A DNA stretch of 64,000 nt, taken from NCBI RefSeq assembly GCF_036250755.1, contig NZ_CP109583.1, positions 4,154,001-4,218,000 of the forward strand, read 5' to 3'. This stretch comes from Streptomyces uncialis. GTDB lineage: Bacteria; Actinomycetota; Actinomycetes; Streptomycetales; Streptomycetaceae. Below are positions 53,623 to 61,786 of this stretch, piece by piece (positions within the stretch are counted from its first letter, which is position 1; every line of letters begins with the position of its first letter). The position numbers and the translations under genes were made by a program. Below the pieces are notes generated by a model. The model saw nothing but the letters and a program-made list of their open reading frames with translations. It searched no databases and was not told where the DNA came from.

Positions 53623-54819
53623 TTACACACCGCTCCAACCGGCGAACGACCGCAGCCGGTCCGGAACGGAGGGACGCGCCCTCAGCAGCACGCCCACCGT
53701 CGAGTGGGTCGTGGGGTGATAGCGCGTCTGCTGAGGCGAGACCTTGCGCGCCTCGTACAGTGCGTCCAGCGCACCGTCGCAACGGGCGGTGAGGGCCAAC
53801 GAGCGGGCCCGGTCGATCCAGTACACCCCGGCCCGGGCGGCGGGGTATCCCTCCGGCAGCCGGACGCGGTCGCTGACCGCCACCGCCTCGGCGTGATCGT
53901 CGCGGTCGCCCGCCGCCGCCATCGCGTGCTGCTCCGTGTTCGTCGGACCGAAGACGAACAAGTAGTGGTTGGTCTCCCCCAACTCCGCCGCGATTCCCCG
54001 GGCCTCGGCCAGCCAGGTCCCGACCTCGTCCCCCCGGCCGAGCAGGCCGTGCATCTGAACGCCTTTCAGGATCAGCCCGCCACGGACCGCCCGGGTCCCG
54101 GGAGTCCCGTCGTCCTCCAGATCACGCAGACCTTGGCGTACGAGCCGAAGGCCCTGTTCCATCGCCGGACCGTCCGCGCTGAGCTGTGCGCGCTTCACCC
54201 GCTCCGCCGCGACCTGGCGGGGGTCCCCGGACAAGGCTGCGGCCATGGCCATACGACTCAGAGCCAGGCGGGCGAGGTCCATGTACCCGAACTTGTACGC
54301 CACGCTGAACACGCCCAGGGCGGCCTCCGCCTGTAGCCAGTGGGCCCGTTCACGGTCATGCCCCGGAACCGGGTGCACCATCGTCGCGTGGGACATCTCC
54401 CCGAGCAGACCGGGAAGCATCTCCGCGAGGGTCCCGTACTCGGAATCCGTCCGCAGCTGCCGCACCCTGGAGATGTCGGAACCGAGCTGTTCCAGCCCGC
54501 GCGGAGCCGGGTCGTCGTCCTCCGGAGGGATGCCCCAGTTGTCGAGTGCGGTACCCAGGGGAGAGATCAGCCGGTCGAGCTGGTCCTTGCGCAGCTGCTC
54601 GATGTACGGCTGGCCGTGCAGGACCGAGACAGTCACGCCCAGGGCCCGGGCCAGAGCGGCCAGCACCTGCTCGCTGGGGGTACGTGCACCTGTCTCGATC
54701 CGCGACAGCATCGACGCGGACACGGCCGCCCTGCGTCCCAGCTCCCGCAGCGTGTGTCCCCGCAGAAGCCGCAGCTCCTGGATGCGCCGCCCGACACCGC
54801 CACGCCTGTCCTCGGCCAT
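53623..54819 (-). CDS. XRE-family transcriptional regulator with TPR-like C-terminus
   Basis: 398 residues. Helix-turn-helix at about 10-68 (GRRIQELRLLRGHTLRELGR, RAAVSASMLSRIETGARTPS). The rest is helical TPR-like repeats (about 120-380; HWLQAEAALGVFSVAYKFGY, AGVYWIDRARSLALTARCDG), as in Streptomyces regulators that bind peptides or small ligands. It probably controls the small gene at 53038-53472 through the inverted repeat at 53570. The ATG at 54819 follows an AAGGGA ribosome site. Confidence 0.9.
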   Translation of the reverse strand: MAEDRRGGVGRRIQELRLLRGHTLRELGRRAAVSASMLSRIETGARTPSEQVLAALARALGVTVSVLHGQPYIEQLRKDQLDRLISPLGTALDNWGIPPEDDDPAPRGLEQLGSDISRVRQLRTDSEYGTLAEMLPGLLGEMSHATMVHPVPGHDRERAHWLQAEAALGVFSVAYKFGYMDLARLALSRMAMAAALSGDPRQVAAERVKRAQLSADGPAMEQGLRLVRQGLRDLEDDGTPGTRAVRGGLILKGVQMHGLLGRGDEVGTWLAEARGIAAELGETNHYLFVFGPTNTEQHAMAAAGDRDDHAEAVAVSDRVRLPEGYPAARAGVYWIDRARSLALTARCDGALDALYEARKVSPQQTRYHPTTHSTVGVLLRARPSVPDRLRSFAGWSGV

Positions 54820-54974
54820 AGCCGACCGTCCCTTCGTCCATCAAGAACGGTACTCCGATCGGCCCTTGGCGGTACGGCGTGCGTCCGGGTGGGCGGCACC
54901 CGGGGGGACGGGCGCGAGCCACGCCGGGGCACCGGCCCTTGCGTCGAGCACACTCGAAGACGTTGGCTGGGCCC

Positions 54975-55967
54975 ATGGAGTACACGCAGCTCGGCCGCAC
55001 AGGTCTCAAGGTCAGCAGGCTCGTCCTCGGGACGATGAACTTCGGTCCGCACACCGACGAGCCCGACAGTCACGCGATCATGGACGCCGCGCTGGACGCG
55101 GGTCTGAACTTCTTCGACACCGCCAACGTCTACGGCTGGGGCGACGACAAGGGCCGCACCGAGACGATCATCGGCAACTGGTTCGCCAAGGGCGGCGACC
55201 GCCGCGACAAGGTCGTCCTCGCCACCAAGGTCTACGGCAACATGGGCGGCGACCGGGGCCAGGCGTGGCCCAACCACGACCGGCTCTCCGCGCTGAACAT
55301 CCGCCGGGCCGTCGACGCGAGCCTCGCCCGGCTCCGGACCGACCACATCGACCTCTACCAGTTCCACCACATCGACCGGCACACGCCGTTCGAGGAGATC
55401 TGGCAGGCCCTCGACGTCCTCGTCCAGCAGGGCAAGATCCTCTACGTGGGATCGTCCAACTTCCCCGGCTACAAGATCGCCCAGGCCAACGAGACGGCGG
55501 CCCGCCACGGACGGCTCGGGCTCGTCAGCGAACAGTGCCTCTACAACCTGTACGAGCGGCGCGCCGAGATGGAGATCATCCCGGCCGCGCAGGAGTACGG
55601 GCTCGGGGTCATCCCCTGGTCGCCGCTGCACGGCGGACTGCTGGGCGGGGTGCTCCGCAAGGAGGCGACGGGCGGGCGCAGCGCTTCCGGTACGGCGGCC
55701 GAGGTGCTGGCCGATCCCGCCGCGCGGGCGAAGGTGCAGGCGTACGAGGATCTGCTGGGCAAGCACGGGCTCGAACCGGGTGAGGTGGCGCTGGCCTGGC
55801 TGCTGAGCCGTCCCGGGGTGACCGGGCCGATCGTCGGGCCCCGTACGGCCGCGCAGTTGGACTCGGCCGTGCGGGCCGTGGGGCTGTCGCTCTCCGCGGA
55901 ACTCCTCGCGGAGCTGGACGCGCTGTTCCCCGGGCCGGGTCCGTCCCCCGAGGCGTTCGCCTGGTAG
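54975..55967 (+). CDS. Aldo/keto reductase
   Basis: 330 residues forming a TIM-barrel oxidoreductase. Catalytic tetrad residues are visible: Asp in FFDTANVYGWGDDKG (Asp and Tyr), Lys in VVLATKVYGNM and His in YQFHHIDRHTP. The NADPH-binding C-terminal part has GVTGPIVGPRTAAQLDSA. Members reduce aldehydes and ketones with NADPH; the substrate is unknown. The ATG at 54975 was chosen as the family start (MEYTQLGRTGLKVSRLVLGT). It stands alone, divergent from the XRE gene. Confidence 0.94.
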   Translation: MEYTQLGRTGLKVSRLVLGTMNFGPHTDEPDSHAIMDAALDAGLNFFDTANVYGWGDDKGRTETIIGNWFAKGGDRRDKVVLATKVYGNMGGDRGQAWPNHDRLSALNIRRAVDASLARLRTDHIDLYQFHHIDRHTPFEEIWQALDVLVQQGKILYVGSSNFPGYKIAQANETAARHGRLGLVSEQCLYNLYERRAEMEIIPAAQEYGLGVIPWSPLHGGLLGGVLRKEATGGRSASGTAAEVLADPAARAKVQAYEDLLGKHGLEPGEVALAWLLSRPGVTGPIVGPRTAAQLDSAVRAVGLSLSAELLAELDALFPGPGPSPEAFAW

Positions 55968-56460
55968 TCGGTCCGCGGGTCGCCTTCGCTTGCGCTTCCG
56001 GGTTTGTGCCGGTGGACGTACTTGTTCCTGTGCCGTCGCTCGGGGGGTGCGCAGTTCCCCGCAGGTCGCCTTCGCTTGCGCTTCCGAGGTCTGTCCGGCT
56101 GGACCCACTTGTCCCTGTGCCGTCGCTCCGTGGGTGCGCGGTTCCCCGCGCCCCTGGGTACTCGGTGGTGGGCGTACTTGTTGCCGCACAGGTCGGTCGT
56201 GGGTGCGCGGTTCCCCGCGCCCCTGGGTACTCGGTGGTGGGCGTACTTGTTGCCGCACAGGTCGGTCGTGGGTGCGCAGTTCCTCGCGCCCCTGGGTACT
56301 CGGTGGTGGGCGCACTTGTTGCCGCACAGGTCGGTCGTGGGTGCGCAGTTCCTCGCGCCCCTGGGTACTCGGTGGTGGGCGTACTTGTTGCCGCACAGGT
56401 CGGTCGTGGGTGCGCGGTTCCCCGCGCTCCTTCGGGGCGTCAGCGGTCTGTTCTCCGGGG
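55968..56460. repeat. Dispersed Streptomyces repeat, with four tandem 69-bp copies (56161-56436)
   Basis: Four 69-bp units start at 56161, 56230, 56299 and 56368. Each contains GTGCGC(A/G)GTTCC(C/T)CGCGC. Upstream (56050-56160) is a related block that recurs almost unchanged at 61152-61260. The core GCGCAGTTCCCCGCGCCCCT is a frequent intergenic element in Streptomyces. All three plus frames stay open, but the protein would be repeat-only. Confidence 0.85.
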
Positions 56461-56495
56461 CGGGCCAGGCCGTGTTTTAGAACTGGGTCCGGGTC

Positions 56496-56862
56496 TTGCC
56501 CTGTACCGGGGATGATCTCGGTGTGGGGCGAGGGGATCTTTCAGATGACCAATGGGCCTTGCTGGGGCCGTTGTTGCCGGTCGCAGTGTTGGGCAGGCCG
56601 TCGCTCGGCCGACGGAGGTTGATCGACGGGATCCGCTGGCGGGTACGGACCGGTGCCCCGTGGCGGGACCTGCCACCTGAGTACGGTCCGTGGCAGACGG
56701 TCGATGGGCTCTTCCGCCGCTGGCAGCGCGATGGTGTCTGGTCGGCAGTCCTGACCGGGCTGCAGGCCCGGGCGGATGCAGCCGGTTTGATCACTTGGGA
56801 CGTGAACGTCGACTCCACCATCTGCCGGGCCCATCAGCGCGCGGCCGGTGCCCGGCGGAACA
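56496..56862 (+). pseudogene. IS5-family transposase, N-terminal fragment
   Basis: About 120 codons match the first part of IS5-type transposases (DUF4096 region: LSDDQWALLGPLLP, RRLIDGIRWRVRTGAPWRDL, YGPWQTVDGLFRRWQRDGVW) up to the first catalytic Asp (DVNVDSTICRAHQ). The rest of the DDE domain, normally about 150 residues, is missing. The frame stays open after 56862 but without recognisable transposase sequence. Confidence 0.8.
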
Positions 56863-57023
56863 GCCGAGCCCAGCAGTGGAAGGCACTCATTCGGCCTGGG
56901 TTCGATGGTGACACTGACGGGCAGCACCTCGCTCGGCAACTGACAGGCCGGGCGAGGTGGGCCTGTTGGTGCGACGTACCAACTGCTCTCCGGGCTGGTC
57001 GTCCGGGACAGCCCGGAAAGCAG

Positions 57024-57782
57024 TCAGCTGAGCCGGGTTGTGGCATACACCTCGATGGCGTCGCGCTGGTACGCGGCCAGGCCCGGTGCGATCGCCTCGT
57101 ACGCGGCGCGCCAGGCGCTGTTGTCCACGCAGGAGCGTCCGACGGCGCGGTACTCGTCGGCGGAGACGGGGCGCAGTTCGGTCATGGCCTGGTACTGGGC
57201 GTCGATCTGGGCCTGTACGGGCGCGGCGTTGGCCGGGTGGCCGGCGGCCATCAGGTCGGCCAGCAGGATCATCTGTGTCGTGCGCTCGCGCTGTCCGGCC
57301 TCGATGTCCTGCGGGGTCATCGCGGCGACCGTGCGGGCGACTTCCTCGGCGTGCTCGGGGAAGTCGTGCAGGCTCTCCTGGTACTGGGAGGGCTGGACGC
57401 CTGCGAACAGGTTCTCCGGTCGGTTGATGGTCATGGGGTTGCCGTCCTTTCTGGAACGTTCCAGTTCGGTGATCGTGCGGGAGACGGTGCCGGCCAGGGC
57501 GTCGAGCCGGTCCCGCTCGGCGAGCAGCCGCCGGTGGTGGCCGCGTAGGGCGTCCACCTCGTCGACCTGCTCGGCGAGGATCCGGCCGACCTCGGGGAGC
57601 CCTACGCCCAGTGCCCGCAGTACGAGAATCTGCTGCAGCCGCAGCAGCTGGTGCTCCTCGTAGTAGCGGTGACCGTTGGCCCCGATCCGGGCGGGCGGCA
57701 GCAGGCCGACCTCGTCGTAGTGCCGCAAGGTCCGGGCGGTCACGCCCGACATCCTGGCGACCTCCGCGATAGGCCAGTCCAT
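57024..57782 (-). CDS. MerR-family regulator with TipAS antibiotic-recognition domain
   Basis: 252 residues. The MerR helix-turn-helix (about 1-75; PIAEVARMSGVTARTLRHYD, EVGLLPPARIGANGHRYYEE) and a long coiled linker are followed by a TipAS domain (about 117-252; NLFAGVQPSQYQESLHDFPE, QMILLADLMAAGHPANAAPV). TipA of S. lividans senses thiopeptide antibiotics and is also made as the C-terminal TipAS alone. Here an internal ATG (57434), preceded by AGAAAGGA, could give such a short form. The ATG at 57782 has GGAG six bases upstream. It sits inside an IS-bounded element. Confidence 0.92.
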   Translation of the reverse strand: MDWPIAEVARMSGVTARTLRHYDEVGLLPPARIGANGHRYYEEHQLLRLQQILVLRALGVGLPEVGRILAEQVDEVDALRGHHRRLLAERDRLDALAGTVSRTITELERSRKDGNPMTINRPENLFAGVQPSQYQESLHDFPEHAEEVARTVAAMTPQDIEAGQRERTTQMILLADLMAAGHPANAAPVQAQIDAQYQAMTELRPVSADEYRAVGRSCVDNSAWRAAYEAIAPGLAAYQRDAIEVYATTRLS

Positions 57783-57950
57783 CGCTGTCTCCCTCACGAT
57801 CGCGTCACCGGGCCGGTTTCTCCGGCCCTGGTAAGGACGGTAGAAGCTGCCTCAGCGGCAACCGCAAGCCCGCACCCTCACGATCTGGATGACGGCCCGC
57901 GACTTTCCCCGACGGCCCACCCAGCACACCAGGAACTCTCAAAACACGGC

Positions 57951-58880
57951 CTAGGGGCGGGAGTGGTGGCGGTAGGTGGCGGGGGTGGTGCCTGTCAGGC
58001 GGCGGAAGTGGCGGCGCAGGCTCGCGGACGAGCCGAAGCCCGTCCGCGCGGCGACCTCGTCGACCGTCCCGTCACCGCTCTCCAGCAGCCTCCGGGCCCG
58101 CTCCACCCGGGCCCGCAGCAGGTACTGGCGTGGAGTGAGCCCGGTCCGTTCCCGGAAGCGGCGGTTGAGCGTGCGCACGCTCGTCCCCGCGTGCGCGGCG
58201 ATCTCCGCGAGGGACGGCGCGTCGTACGGATGCTCCTGGAGCCACCGCAGGGTCGGCTCCAGGCCCGCCGTCCCGGCCAGCTCACGGTCGATCTCCTCCC
58301 GGGTCGCCCCGACGTCCTCGTGCAGGGGCGCGATCAGCTGCCGGGCGGTGCGCCCGGCGACCGCCGGACCGTGGTCCAGCCCGAGGAGACGGAGGTAGAG
58401 GTCGATGCCGCCGAGGACACCCGCCGAGGTGAGGAACGGACCGTCCGTCACCACCGTTCCGGCGGGGTCCACCTCGACGCCCGGATGACGTTTGGCCAGT
58501 TCGGCCGTCCGGCACCACTCGGTCGTCGCGCGGCGTCCGTCGAGCAGCCCGGAGGCCGCGAGGGTGAACGTACCCGTGCCGACGGCGGCGACCCGGCTGC
58601 CCCGGGCCGCCGCCGCGCGCAACGCGTCGAGCACTCCCGCAGGGGGCTCGGCGAGGAAGCCGTCATGGCCGGTGAGCACGACCGTATCGGCGTCGGCCAG
58701 GGCGTCGAGTCCCCAGGGGACGGTGATGTCCAGGGGCAGCGGACCGGCCGTGGTGACGGTAGGCCGGACGGAACAGACGCGCAGCTCGGTGGGTGCGGAG
58801 GCGGCCTCGAAGACCAGCCCCGGGGTGGTGAGCTGGTGTCCGGGGACCCCGTCGAGCACGAGAAGGGCGACCACAGGCAT
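57951..58880 (-). CDS. DJ-1/PfpI-domain AraC-family regulator (copy A)
   Basis: 309 residues. A DJ-1/PfpI domain (about 1-170; VVALLVLDGVPGHQLTTPGL, GTGTFTLAASGLLDGRRATT, EWC) is followed by two AraC helix-turn-helices (about 215-305; LAEIAAHAGTSVRTLNRRFR, GFGSSASLRRHFRRLTGTTP). The usual nucleophile Cys of the elbow is replaced (AVGTGTFTLA). The TAG stop overlaps the right inverted repeat of the IS-like element, so the C-terminus may have been trimmed. A TACGGT -10 box (58887-58892) lies six bases before the ATG. It is a paralogue of the gene at 59885. Confidence 0.92.
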   Translation of the reverse strand: MPVVALLVLDGVPGHQLTTPGLVFEAASAPTELRVCSVRPTVTTAGPLPLDITVPWGLDALADADTVVLTGHDGFLAEPPAGVLDALRAAAARGSRVAAVGTGTFTLAASGLLDGRRATTEWCRTAELAKRHPGVEVDPAGTVVTDGPFLTSAGVLGGIDLYLRLLGLDHGPAVAGRTARQLIAPLHEDVGATREEIDRELAGTAGLEPTLRWLQEHPYDAPSLAEIAAHAGTSVRTLNRRFRERTGLTPRQYLLRARVERARRLLESGDGTVDEVAARTGFGSSASLRRHFRRLTGTTPATYRHHSRP

Positions 58881-58902
58881 GGGACGACCGTATGCCAGGG
58901 GA

Positions 58903-59742
58903 TCAGCGGTGCTTGGCCATCGTCTTCGTGATCCAGCTCTTGTGGGCGGGCACCGAGGTCCAGACCCCGGGACCGTTGCCGCAGTCCGGACCGGCCGCGA
59001 CATTGCCGTCGCCGGAGGTCGCCCCGACCAACTGCCAGCGTCCGCCGATCCGCTGGATCTGCGGGCCGCCGGAGTCACCCCGGCACGCCATGGCGCCGGG
59101 GACCTGGGAACCGGTGCACAGTTCGGCACCCGGCTTGAACGGGGAGCAGGCGGAGTCCGCGATCCTGCGCGTGTCGAGCTGCTGGAGCCGCTCGGAGAAC
59201 GACCAGTCGGGGCCGTCCGCCGTGTTGCCGAAGCCGAGGACCCGCGTCTGCGCACCGGTCTTCGGGGGCCGGTCCGCAAGGCGCGCCGGCTGCTGGTGGA
59301 CCGGGCGGTCCAGCTTGAGCAGCGCGAGGTCGTGGTGGCCCCGAGGCGCGTCGCCGAGGGCGTAGTCCGGGTGGAGCACCTTCTTGACGATGGTGCGTAC
59401 CGTCCCGCCCTTGCCCTGGTACTCGCTGCCGACCCTGACCTTCCCCGTCGGCTCGGCGGGGATCTCCGGATGACCGGCGCAGTGGGCCGCGGTGAGCACC
59501 CACCGGGGAGCGACCAGCGTGCCGCCGCACACCCCGTACTCCTTGCCCCCGGGCGCCTGCATGACCTGCGGGACCGAGACCATGAACGAGTACGGCCGGG
59601 TGGAGTCCTCCCCGTTGACGACGGCCCCGGCACTTCCGGTCAGGCCGGTGACGGCGAGTGCGGCCGCCGCGCCGACCGCGGCTGTCCGCGCGGCCGGTCG
59701 GCGGGCGGGTCGGGTCTGCTGCGGGCGGGTCGGGTGGAGCAT
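58903..59742 (-). CDS. Secreted trypsin-like serine protease (S1 family)
   Basis: 279 residues. A Tat/Sec-type signal (about 1-40; RR-rich then AAVGAAAALAVTGLTGSAGA) precedes VVNGEDS, the mature start without a long propeptide. The catalytic triad is His87 (TAAHC), Asp138 (HHDLALLKLD) and Ser224 (CRGDSGGP). Cys pairs at 72/88 and about 199/209 and 220/250 fit S1 disulfides. It is an extracellular protease. ATG 59742 is preceded by AAAGGGA at proper spacing; ATG 59751 and GTG 59760 are possible earlier starts. It lies between two paralogous DJ-1/AraC regulators. Confidence 0.92.
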   Translation of the reverse strand: MLHPTRPQQTRPARRPAARTAAVGAAAALAVTGLTGSAGAVVNGEDSTRPYSFMVSVPQVMQAPGGKEYGVCGGTLVAPRWVLTAAHCAGHPEIPAEPTGKVRVGSEYQGKGGTVRTIVKKVLHPDYALGDAPRGHHDLALLKLDRPVHQQPARLADRPPKTGAQTRVLGFGNTADGPDWSFSERLQQLDTRRIADSACSPFKPGAELCTGSQVPGAMACRGDSGGPQIQRIGGRWQLVGATSGDGNVAAGPDCGNGPGVWTSVPAHKSWITKTMAKHR

Positions 59743-59884
59743 GGTGGACATCCCTTTCACGTGGTCAAGTGGGGTGCGCGCGGCCCGGGCATCCCCTCGT
59801 TCCCGGTGCGTGCACCTTCATCCTCCGGGCCGCCGACCGACCGGAAACAGCCACCGCGATGCCACCCTCGGCTAAATTCTGGCC

Positions 59885-60856
59885 ATGGCAGTGGTCGCCC
59901 TTCTCGCGCTCGACGGCATCCCCGGACCTCAGCTCACCACCCCCGGGATGCTGCTGGGCGCCGTCCCGCGCAGCTGTGACCGGGCCCCGTACGAGCTGAG
60001 GGTGTGCGCCGGTCCCGGCTTCCGCGCCACGGCCGGGCCGGGCCCGTTCGGGCTCACCACCAGCTGGGGGCTGGACGGCCTCGACGGGGCGGCGACCGTG
60101 ATCGTGGCCGGTCACCACGGCTTCCGCGACCCGCACCCGGCCGCCGTGCTCGACGCATTGCGCGCGGCGGCGGACCGGGGCTGCCGGATCGGCGCGGTGG
60201 GCACGGGGACGTTCACCCTCGCCGCCACCGGACTGCTCGACGGCCGCCGGGCCACCACGGACTGGCGGTGCGTCGGGGAGCTGGCCGCGGATCACCCCCG
60301 GGTCGTGGTCGCCCCGGCGGAGGAGGCCGTCGCCGACGGGCCGTTCCTCACCTCGGCGGGGGTGCTCGGCGGCAAGGACCTCTGGCTGCGCCTCATCGAG
60401 GAGGACCACGGCGAGCGCGTGCGGCGGGAGGCGGACCGCCGGCTCTTCCTCCGGCTGCCGGACGGACCGCCCGGGGCCGCCGGCGGGGACGGCGGGCTCG
60501 GGCCGACGATCCGGTGGATGGAGGCGGGGTCGCACCGGCCGCTGACCCTCACGGAGATCGCCGCGCACGCGGGGACCGGCGTCCGTACCCTCAGTCGCCG
60601 CTTCCGCGCGGAGACCGGGCTCAGTCCGCTCCAGTACCTGCTTCGGGTCCGGGTCGAGCGGGCCCAGCAACTGCTGGAACGGGGGGATCTTCCGGTGGAG
60701 CACATCGCCGCGCGGACCGGGTTCGGGACGCCCGCGAATCTTCGCCATCAGTTCCAGCGCCTCAACGGGACGACTCCGGGCTTCTACCGGGCGGCCTTCC
60801 GCTCGATGGTCACCATGTTCACCGAGGACACCCCCCGCACCCGAGGACCCGGGTGA
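59885..60856 (+). CDS. DJ-1/PfpI-domain AraC-family regulator (copy B)
   Basis: 323 residues. A DJ-1/PfpI domain (about 1-165; VVALLALDGIPGPQLTTPGM, GTGTFTLAATGLLDGRRATT, DWRC) and AraC helix-turn-helices (about 215-310; LTEIAAHAGTGVRTLSRRFR, GFGTPANLRHQFQRLNGTTP) make it a close paralogue of the gene at 57951-58880. It too lacks the nucleophile Cys in the elbow (AVGTGTFTLA). TAAATT (59873-59878) ends six bases before the ATG, so the transcript may be leaderless. It is divergent from the trypsin-like protease gene, 142 bp away. Confidence 0.92.
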   Translation: MAVVALLALDGIPGPQLTTPGMLLGAVPRSCDRAPYELRVCAGPGFRATAGPGPFGLTTSWGLDGLDGAATVIVAGHHGFRDPHPAAVLDALRAAADRGCRIGAVGTGTFTLAATGLLDGRRATTDWRCVGELAADHPRVVVAPAEEAVADGPFLTSAGVLGGKDLWLRLIEEDHGERVRREADRRLFLRLPDGPPGAAGGDGGLGPTIRWMEAGSHRPLTLTEIAAHAGTGVRTLSRRFRAETGLSPLQYLLRVRVERAQQLLERGDLPVEHIAARTGFGTPANLRHQFQRLNGTTPGFYRAAFRSMVTMFTEDTPRTRGPG

Positions 60857-60865
60857 GAGGGTGTC

Positions 60866-61057
60866 TCAAGCCTTGACCGCTGCGGCCGTCCTGGCGGTCT
60901 GCTCGATCTTCGCGCAGTAGGCCGCGCGGGCTTCCTCGTCGATCCGCTGCTCGTGTTCGGCGCGCAGCCCGGTCCGGCCGTCGAGGCCCTCACGCAGGAT
61001 GTCGGCCTGTCCGGCATGCCGGACGGTCTCGCTGAGGCTTTTGAGGTCTCTCCGGTG
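60866..61057 (-). pseudogene. 3' fragment of a DinB/DUF664-family gene
   Basis: The minus-strand frame ending at TGA 60866-60868 reads RDLKSLSETVRHAGQADILR then EGLDGRTGL and a helical tail ending AAVKA. The segment ETxRHAGxADIxRExxDGxTG is the C-terminal hallmark of DUF664/DinB proteins. The upstream 100-120 codons are missing and are replaced by the dispersed repeat DNA, so this is a gene remnant. Confidence 0.7.
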
Positions 61058-61660
61058 AGCGCACTCGTCCCTGTGCCTCTGGGTCTGTCCGAGCTGGACC
61101 CACTTGTTCCTGTGCGGTCGCTCTTCGGGTGCGGGTCCGCCCTCGTCTTTTGCGCAGTTCCCCGCAGGTCGCCTTCGCTTGCGCTTCCGAGGTCTGTCCG
61201 GCTGGACCCGCTTGTTCCTGTGCCGTCGTCCGGTGGGTGCGCAGTTCCCCGCGCCCCTGGGGTCGCGCCTCTTGCGAATTCCGTTCGGGTGCGGGTGGCC
61301 CCTGGTTGCTCGCGCAGTTCCCCGCGCCCCTTTGGGGGCGCCCTCTTGCTGCTGTTCTCAGGCTGCGGGGGCGGGGTGAACCATCTTCCTCCCGCAGGCG
61401 CCCAGCTGCGGGAGGGGGTGGGCGGGAATCTCTGCCCGCAGACTCCGATGCTCTTCAGTCCGGCAAGAGGGACGTCCGACCGAGCGTGTCGGATCGAGGA
61501 CGGAGAATCCCGACCGGCACCGACCCGAAGAACAAGCCGGATGCGCCCCAAAGGGGCGCGGGGAACTGCGCACCCCACGAGCGACCCGCACAGGAACGAA
61601 GTACGCCCCGCCGGACGGACCTGGGAAGCGCAAGCGAAGGCGACCCGCGAGGGAGAACTC
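61058..61660. repeat. Cluster of dispersed repeats in direct and inverted orientation
   Basis: Direct copies of the GCGCAGTTCCCCGC(A/G) element lie at 61152, about 61236 and about 61314. The block 61152-61260 nearly repeats 56050-56160. An inverted copy occupies 61551-61646 and can pair with 61150-61260. No gene was seen among 61058-61686. Confidence 0.8.
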
Positions 61661-61686
61661 AGGGGCGCCCGCGAACGCGGGTGAGC

Positions 61687-61776
61687 CTAGCCACCCAGCG
61701 CCGCGCCGACCGCCACGACGAGGAACATCAGTACGAGCACACCGGCCATGATCCGGTTACGTGTCTTCGGGTCCAC
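61687..61776 (-). CDS. Tiny single-helix membrane protein
   Basis: 29 residues from GTG 61776: VDPKTRNRIM followed by a hydrophobic helix AGVLVLMFLVVAVGAAL and GG. From memory nearly identical short proteins occur in many Streptomyces, so it is probably real though below usual size limits. A TAGGCT -10 box (minus strand, 61784-61789) lies seven bases before the start, so the message is leaderless. The stop codon of thpR (61787-61789) lies inside that box. Function unknown. Confidence 0.68.
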   Translation of the reverse strand: MDPKTRNRIMAGVLVLMFLVVAVGAALGG

Positions 61777-61786
61777 ACCCGAAAGC

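Larger units (their letters stand above)
56467..57952. mobile_element. IS5-type element remnant bounded by 12-bp inverted repeats, carrying a MerR gene
   Basis: AGGCCGTGTTTT at 56467-56478 is repeated in inverse at 57941-57952. Between them lie the front part of an IS5-family transposase and a complete MerR/TipA-type gene in the opposite direction. The right end coincides with the stop codon of the DJ-1/AraC gene (57951). No clear target duplication is visible. Confidence 0.7.

Noticed and set aside
56004..56515. Repeat-only reading frames of 158-210 codons
   Set aside because: All three plus frames are open because of the 69-bp repeat (a multiple of three); this is not evidence of coding.
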